Source of the DNA: Chryseobacterium rhizoplanae
GTDB lineage: Bacteria; Bacteroidota; Bacteroidia; Flavobacteriales; Weeksellaceae
Direction: 5' to 3'
NCBI RefSeq assembly: GCF_900182655.1
Contig: NZ_FXTC01000009.1
Location: 124,001-188,000 of the forward strand
Length of the DNA: 64,000 nt
Positions 60,268 to 64,000 of the stretch are shown here, one piece after another. A program made the translations under genes and the position numbers. Under the pieces are notes generated by a model, which was not told the DNA's origin, did not search any database, and saw only the letters and a program-made list of their open reading frames with translations. The stretch's first letter is position 1. Each line of letters opens with the position of its first letter.

Positions 60268-63156
60268 TTATAAACCGATCTCCACCCCAAAGATGAATGA
60301 GCGTGCCTGAGGATATCTTCCGGTATCTACACCATAAGAATTCATCCCCACTTCAGGATCAAATCCTGTATATTTCGTTATCGTAAACAGGTTATTGGAA
60401 GTCATATAGATTCTCACCTTATTCACATCCAGCTTGCTGTACAATTCTTTCGGTAATGAATATCCGATGGTAAGGTTCTTCAGTCTTAAATAAGACCCGT
60501 CTTCCACATAGAAATCCGATACTTTAGAATAATTACCGCTTGGGTCTCCGTGTACCAGTCTTGGAATATCAGTGTTTGTATTCTGAGGCGTCCATGCATT
60601 CAGGATATCTTTATCCATGTTGTAGTTCTGCCCTGTCCCACCTGGATTTAAAGAAATAAACTTCATCCCGTTGAATATTTTATTTCCGTATACTCCCTGG
60701 AAGAATAAGTTCAGATCAAAGTTTTTCCATGTCATATTGTAAGAGAATCCGTAAGAGAACTTAGGATATGGACTTCCAAGATTGACAAAATCATTATTAT
60801 TAAGCACTCCTGTGTTTCCTTCTTTTTTCAGGAATTTGATATCACCGGGTTTTGCATTCGGCTGGATAAGATTTCCGTTGGCATCTTTATAATTGTTGAT
60901 CTCTTCCTGAGTCTGGAAAATCCCTCCGGTCTTGTATCCATAGAAAGAATACAGAGGATCACCTACTTTTACACGGGTTGGTTTCAATACGCCTCTTACT
61001 CCATTATCGTTGATAAAGATCTCATCTACATTAGCAAGCTGCTTCACCGTATTCTTTAGTTGACTCATGGTAGCTCCCACTGAGAAAGTAAAATCACCGG
61101 AAACTACTTTGTTATAATTGATACCCAATTCATACCCTTTATCCTGGAATAATCCTGCATTTACATACTGATTATTATACGTTGCTGTACTTGGTAAGCT
61201 TACATTGAAGATCTGATCTTTGGAATTCTTTACGAAATAATCAAACTGTAAGGAAAGGCTGTTGTGAAGGAACGAAGCATCTACCCCAAAGTTAGTCTGT
61301 TCAGATTTCCCCCACTTCAGATCCGGGTTTGGACGTGTGGTAGCGTAATAAGCAATATTCTGAGAAGGATCCTGTCCGAAAATCACATTATTATCTCTGG
61401 TCATTAATGGGTTAACAGCTTGTGGAGAAATTCCTCCAAGGTTACCCAGAATACCATAGCTTCCTCTCAGTTTCAGACTTGAAAGCCATGAAATATCCTG
61501 CATAAAGTTTTCCTTAGAAACTACCCACGCACCGGACACTGCATAATAATTTGCAAATCTGTTCTGTTTTGCTACCAGTGAAGAACCATCACGTCTTCCC
61601 AATACACTTACAATGTATTTCCCGGCATAGTCATAATTTACTCTCGCAAGATAGGAAACCAAAGACTGCTTGTATCGGTAGCTGGAAACATCTTTATTGG
61701 TATCTGCAGCATTCTGAAGGTGCTGGAAAACCTCAGCCTCACTTCTGAAATCATAGGCTTTTGCTACGAAACCATCATCAATGGTCTTCTGGAAAGTAAA
61801 CCCACCCAGGAAATCAAAATTATGTTTTCCGGCCGCAATTTTATAGGTAAGCAACTGCTCTGCAAGGGCTGTAGATGAATTGTTGGACTGGTATTCTAAA
61901 TTATTGGTATCAAAAATCTTCCCGACTTCCAATACTCTGTAGGTGAAGTTTTTTACATCACCCAGTTTAAAAGTCTGTGAGAAGTTGGAACGGAATTTTA
62001 AATCTTTTGCCAGCGTAATCTCCGCATAGGGATTGATCAGGATCTCATGAGTAGGATTTCTGATGCTGATCCTTTTCAGGTAAGCCACCGGATTAATCAT
62101 ATCTCCGTAACCTCCCGCCACATCAATTGGTAATCCGGAAAAAGCACCGCTTGGTGTATATACCGGAACATTTGGCGGATAATACATCGCAGCTACTAAA
62201 GCTCCTGTATACCCACTTTTTGTATCTGCTGTATTTCCATCAGAGTAGTTATAGTACATATTTTCTCCAATCGTCAGCCAGTCTTTTACTTTATGTTCAG
62301 AATTGACTCTGAAGTTGTATCGTTTTGCCTGTGTATTCAGTAAGATTCCTTCCAGGTTTCTATGGTTCATTCCCACAAAATATCTGGATTTTTCACTTCC
62401 TCCGCTTAAGTTTACATTGTATTCCTGGATCGTTCCTGTTCTGAAAATTTCTTTCATCCAGTCTGTTCTGGTAATTCTTCCGTCAGGATATTGATTAGGG
62501 TTAAAAGCTATTGGTAAGCTTCCAAGTTTCCCGGCATTTTCATAGGCCTTGTACATCACATCCTGGAACTCCGCTGCATTCAGAGATTCTTTTAATCTCC
62601 ATGCCTGGTTCACCCCATATTTCACATCAAAGTCTACCGTAAGATTTCCTTTTTTTCCCTTTTTAGTGGTGATCAGGATAACCCCTCCGGAAGATCTTGC
62701 TCCATAAATAGCTGCAGAAGCATCTTTAAGCACAGAAATATCCTGGATATCATTTGGATTAATAGAAGGTGTTCCATTGAAAACTACTCCGTCTACTACA
62801 TACAAAGGAGTTTCTCCATTGATTCCTCCCAGACCACGAATATTTACTTTAGGTGAGCCGTTAGGATCTCCACCTTCATTCACTACAGTTACCCCGGGAG
62901 CTTTACCCTGAAGAACTTCTCCTACACCAGACAATGATCTGGAAGTAAGCTTATCCAGCGAAGCCTCCGAAACAGCGCCGGAAACTTTACTTTTTTTCTG
63001 TGTTCCGTATCCTACAACAACAATCTCGTCGATGGATTTTTCTTTTAAGCTGTCTTTTTTCTGTGCGAGGAACATCGGTGAAGCTGATATTGCACCAATA
63101 AGTAATACCCTTCCCGTTAAATAAGTTACGGATACAGGGATTTTAAATACATTCAT
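60268..63156 (-). CDS. SusC/RagA-family TonB-linked outer membrane transporter
   Basis: 962 residues from M-N-V-F-K-I-P. The signal sequence ends near F-L-A-Q (32), followed by the TonB box D-E-I-V-V-V-G-Y-G-T (43-52). The plug domain has L-Q-G-K-A-P-G-V and I-R-G-L-G-G, then a TonB-dependent barrel ending in F-I-F-G-V-E-I-G-L. The usual N-terminal CarboxypepD_reg-like domain of SusC is missing, so it is shorter than average. The frame extends to a TTG at 63180 inside the -7 element; ATG 63156 has AAGGAG four bases upstream of it, an unusually clear Shine-Dalgarno for this group. It forms a SusCD operon with the next gene. Confidence 0.95.
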   Translation of the reverse strand: MNVFKIPVSVTYLTGRVLLIGAISASPMFLAQKKDSLKEKSIDEIVVVGYGTQKKSKVSGAVSEASLDKLTSRSLSGVGEVLQGKAPGVTVVNEGGDPNGSPKVNIRGLGGINGETPLYVVDGVVFNGTPSINPNDIQDISVLKDASAAIYGARSSGGVILITTKKGKKGNLTVDFDVKYGVNQAWRLKESLNAAEFQDVMYKAYENAGKLGSLPIAFNPNQYPDGRITRTDWMKEIFRTGTIQEYNVNLSGGSEKSRYFVGMNHRNLEGILLNTQAKRYNFRVNSEHKVKDWLTIGENMYYNYSDGNTADTKSGYTGALVAAMYYPPNVPVYTPSGAFSGLPIDVAGGYGDMINPVAYLKRISIRNPTHEILINPYAEITLAKDLKFRSNFSQTFKLGDVKNFTYRVLEVGKIFDTNNLEYQSNNSSTALAEQLLTYKIAAGKHNFDFLGGFTFQKTIDDGFVAKAYDFRSEAEVFQHLQNAADTNKDVSSYRYKQSLVSYLARVNYDYAGKYIVSVLGRRDGSSLVAKQNRFANYYAVSGAWVVSKENFMQDISWLSSLKLRGSYGILGNLGGISPQAVNPLMTRDNNVIFGQDPSQNIAYYATTRPNPDLKWGKSEQTNFGVDASFLHNSLSLQFDYFVKNSKDQIFNVSLPSTATYNNQYVNAGLFQDKGYELGINYNKVVSGDFTFSVGATMSQLKNTVKQLANVDEIFINDNGVRGVLKPTRVKVGDPLYSFYGYKTGGIFQTQEEINNYKDANGNLIQPNAKPGDIKFLKKEGNTGVLNNNDFVNLGSPYPKFSYGFSYNMTWKNFDLNLFFQGVYGNKIFNGMKFISLNPGGTGQNYNMDKDILNAWTPQNTNTDIPRLVHGDPSGNYSKVSDFYVEDGSYLRLKNLTIGYSLPKELYSKLDVNKVRIYMTSNNLFTITKYTGFDPEVGMNSYGVDTGRYPQARSFIFGVEIGL

Positions 63157-63177
63157 GATCTCCTTTTTGATTAGGTG

Positions 63178-63185
63178 CAAAATTA
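63178..63185 (-). promoter_or_regulatory. -7 promoter element of the susC/susD operon
   Basis: Minus-strand TAATTTTG matches TAnnTTTG, 21 bases before the ATG at 63156. Confidence 0.7.
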
Positions 63186-63550
63186 GATCAGTCGGCTCCC
63201 ATGCCTCATTAAGGTTTTCTTATGTTTTTATTAAGAAATTTTAGCTTTTTTTAAACACCATCTACCACATGAATAAATTAAACAACTGTATTACAAACAC
63301 ATACATCATTAAAAGTAATCATTCCAAAAATATCTCATGCATGGTTGAGATTAACTTTATTTTAAGTTTATCATCAACAGATAGCAATAGATCAAGAAAT
63401 CATTAAAATTATTTCAGGAATAATAAATAACTGAGTTCATTTTTCTTTTTTTACATTTGCTGAAAATAGATTTTACTTTTGAACACAGACCTGTAAAAAC
63501 GTCTCCCTGGCATCAGAAGAAAAATAAAAACAATAAAATCAGACAATTCA
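63186..63550. other. Divergent intergenic region between susC and the SDR gene
   Basis: A+T-rich, 365 bases. It carries two candidate plus-strand -7 elements, TACATTTG (63451-63458) and TACTTTTG (63473-63480), for the SDR gene. No other feature was seen. Confidence 0.55.
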
Positions 63551-64000
63551 ATGACCATCATTATAACAGGAACCTCATCAGGAATCGGGTTTGCATTGGC
63601 CGAATATTTTGGTAAAAAAGGACATCAAGTATACGGATTAAGCAGAAAGCATACAGAAAGTGAGTATTTCAAATCTATACCTACTGATGTAACTGATAAC
63701 ACGGCTGTTCAGAATGCTATCGCTGAGGTTTTAAAAACAGAATCAAGAATTGATGTTCTGATCAATAATGCCGGAATGGGAATGGTAGGCGCAGTTGAAG
63801 ATTCTACGAAAGAGGATATTTTAAAATTGTTCAGTTTGAATCTTGCCGGACCTGTACAGATGATGAGTGCAGTTCTTCCGAAAATGCGTGAGCACAAATT
63901 TGGAAAAATCATCAATGTTTCCAGTATCGGAAGTGAAATGGGTCTGCCTTTCCGTGGATTTTATTCAGCTTCAAAATCTGCTCTGGATAAAGTAACGGAA
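63551..64000 (+). CDS. Short-chain dehydrogenase/reductase (partial)
   Basis: The first 150 codons are in the window and the rest runs off its end. The classical SDR pattern is complete so far: T-G-T-S-S-G-I-G (cofactor-binding, residues 6-13), N-N-A-G, and Y-S-A-S-K with the catalytic Tyr and Lys near the end of the visible part, preceded by S-S of the catalytic Ser. The substrate is unknown. It is divergent from the susC/susD operon. Confidence 0.9.
   Translation, partial: MTIIITGTSSGIGFALAEYFGKKGHQVYGLSRKHTESEYFKSIPTDVTDNTAVQNAIAEVLKTESRIDVLINNAGMGMVGAVEDSTKEDILKLFSLNLAGPVQMMSAVLPKMREHKFGKIINVSSIGSEMGLPFRGFYSASKSALDKVTE

Overview
The window reads as chromosome of a low-G+C flavobacterium, most likely Chryseobacterium or a close Weeksellaceae relative. 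This rests on four things: the Bacteroidota -7 promoter element TAnnTTTG in front of many genes with little Shine-Dalgarno signal; type IX secretion (T9SS) sorting domains, two of type B (CHU_C) and three of type A; a SusC/SusD pair; and families typical of the group (DUF4252, GIN/DUF2807, DUF3667, DUF4407, IgGFc-binding plus CHU_C, a GG-leader peptide with an MKNLKK start). The genus is an inference. No tRNA, rRNA, CRISPR array, insertion sequence or prophage core gene was seen.

Layout. 0-6.2 kb: a lipid-anchored MACPF (perforin-like) protein facing gltX, then accA, a small secreted repeat-family gene and tsf. 6.5-13.9 kb: two large tandem paralogous T9SS surface proteins and a small secreted protein. 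14.2-17.5 kb: three more members of the secreted family first met at 4.4 kb, interleaved with trmB, then a bacteriocin-like cysteine-rich peptide gene. 17.5-19.4 kb (minus): rplM-rpsI-rpsB, detached from tsf. 19.7-24.7 kb: two membrane proteins and the fused acyl-CoA mutase IcmF. 24.8-27.8 kb: an A+T-rich two-gene ATPase/HNH module resembling the Septu anti-phage system. 27.9-38.5 kb: a Dph6-like ATPase, a PLP decarboxylase, a serine hydrolase, a PadR regulator with its membrane target, an RNA 2',3'-phosphoesterase homologue, an M64 peptidase, ruvC, a DUF4407 protein, a secreted tail-collar protein, a T9SS cargo protein and a KTSC protein. 38.5-46.6 kb (minus): an M43 metalloprotease, guaB, a five-gene ECF sigma-factor operon and an XRE regulator. 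46.7-49.8 kb: three A+T-rich secreted or lipoprotein genes, the first with a JAMM-like motif. 49.8-56.6 kb: a GlmU-like nucleotidyltransferase, rpmE2, a beta-helix lipoprotein coupled to a MazG-type enzyme, aroA, a secreted protein and a PI-PLC-like lipoprotein. 56.8-63.2 kb (minus): SusC/SusD and a two-domain phosphodiesterase/alkaline phosphatase. The window ends inside an SDR oxidoreductase.

Housekeeping genes form the backbone. Between them sit cell-surface and accessory modules. The most notable are the Septu-like module, the GG-leader peptide, the MACPF lipoprotein with three C-terminal repeats, the SusCD/phosphatase neighbourhood, and the 46.7-49.8 kb locus, whose composition suggests module exchange. 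Several extended reading frames begin at the TTG inside the -7 element; in those cases the downstream ATG was chosen.
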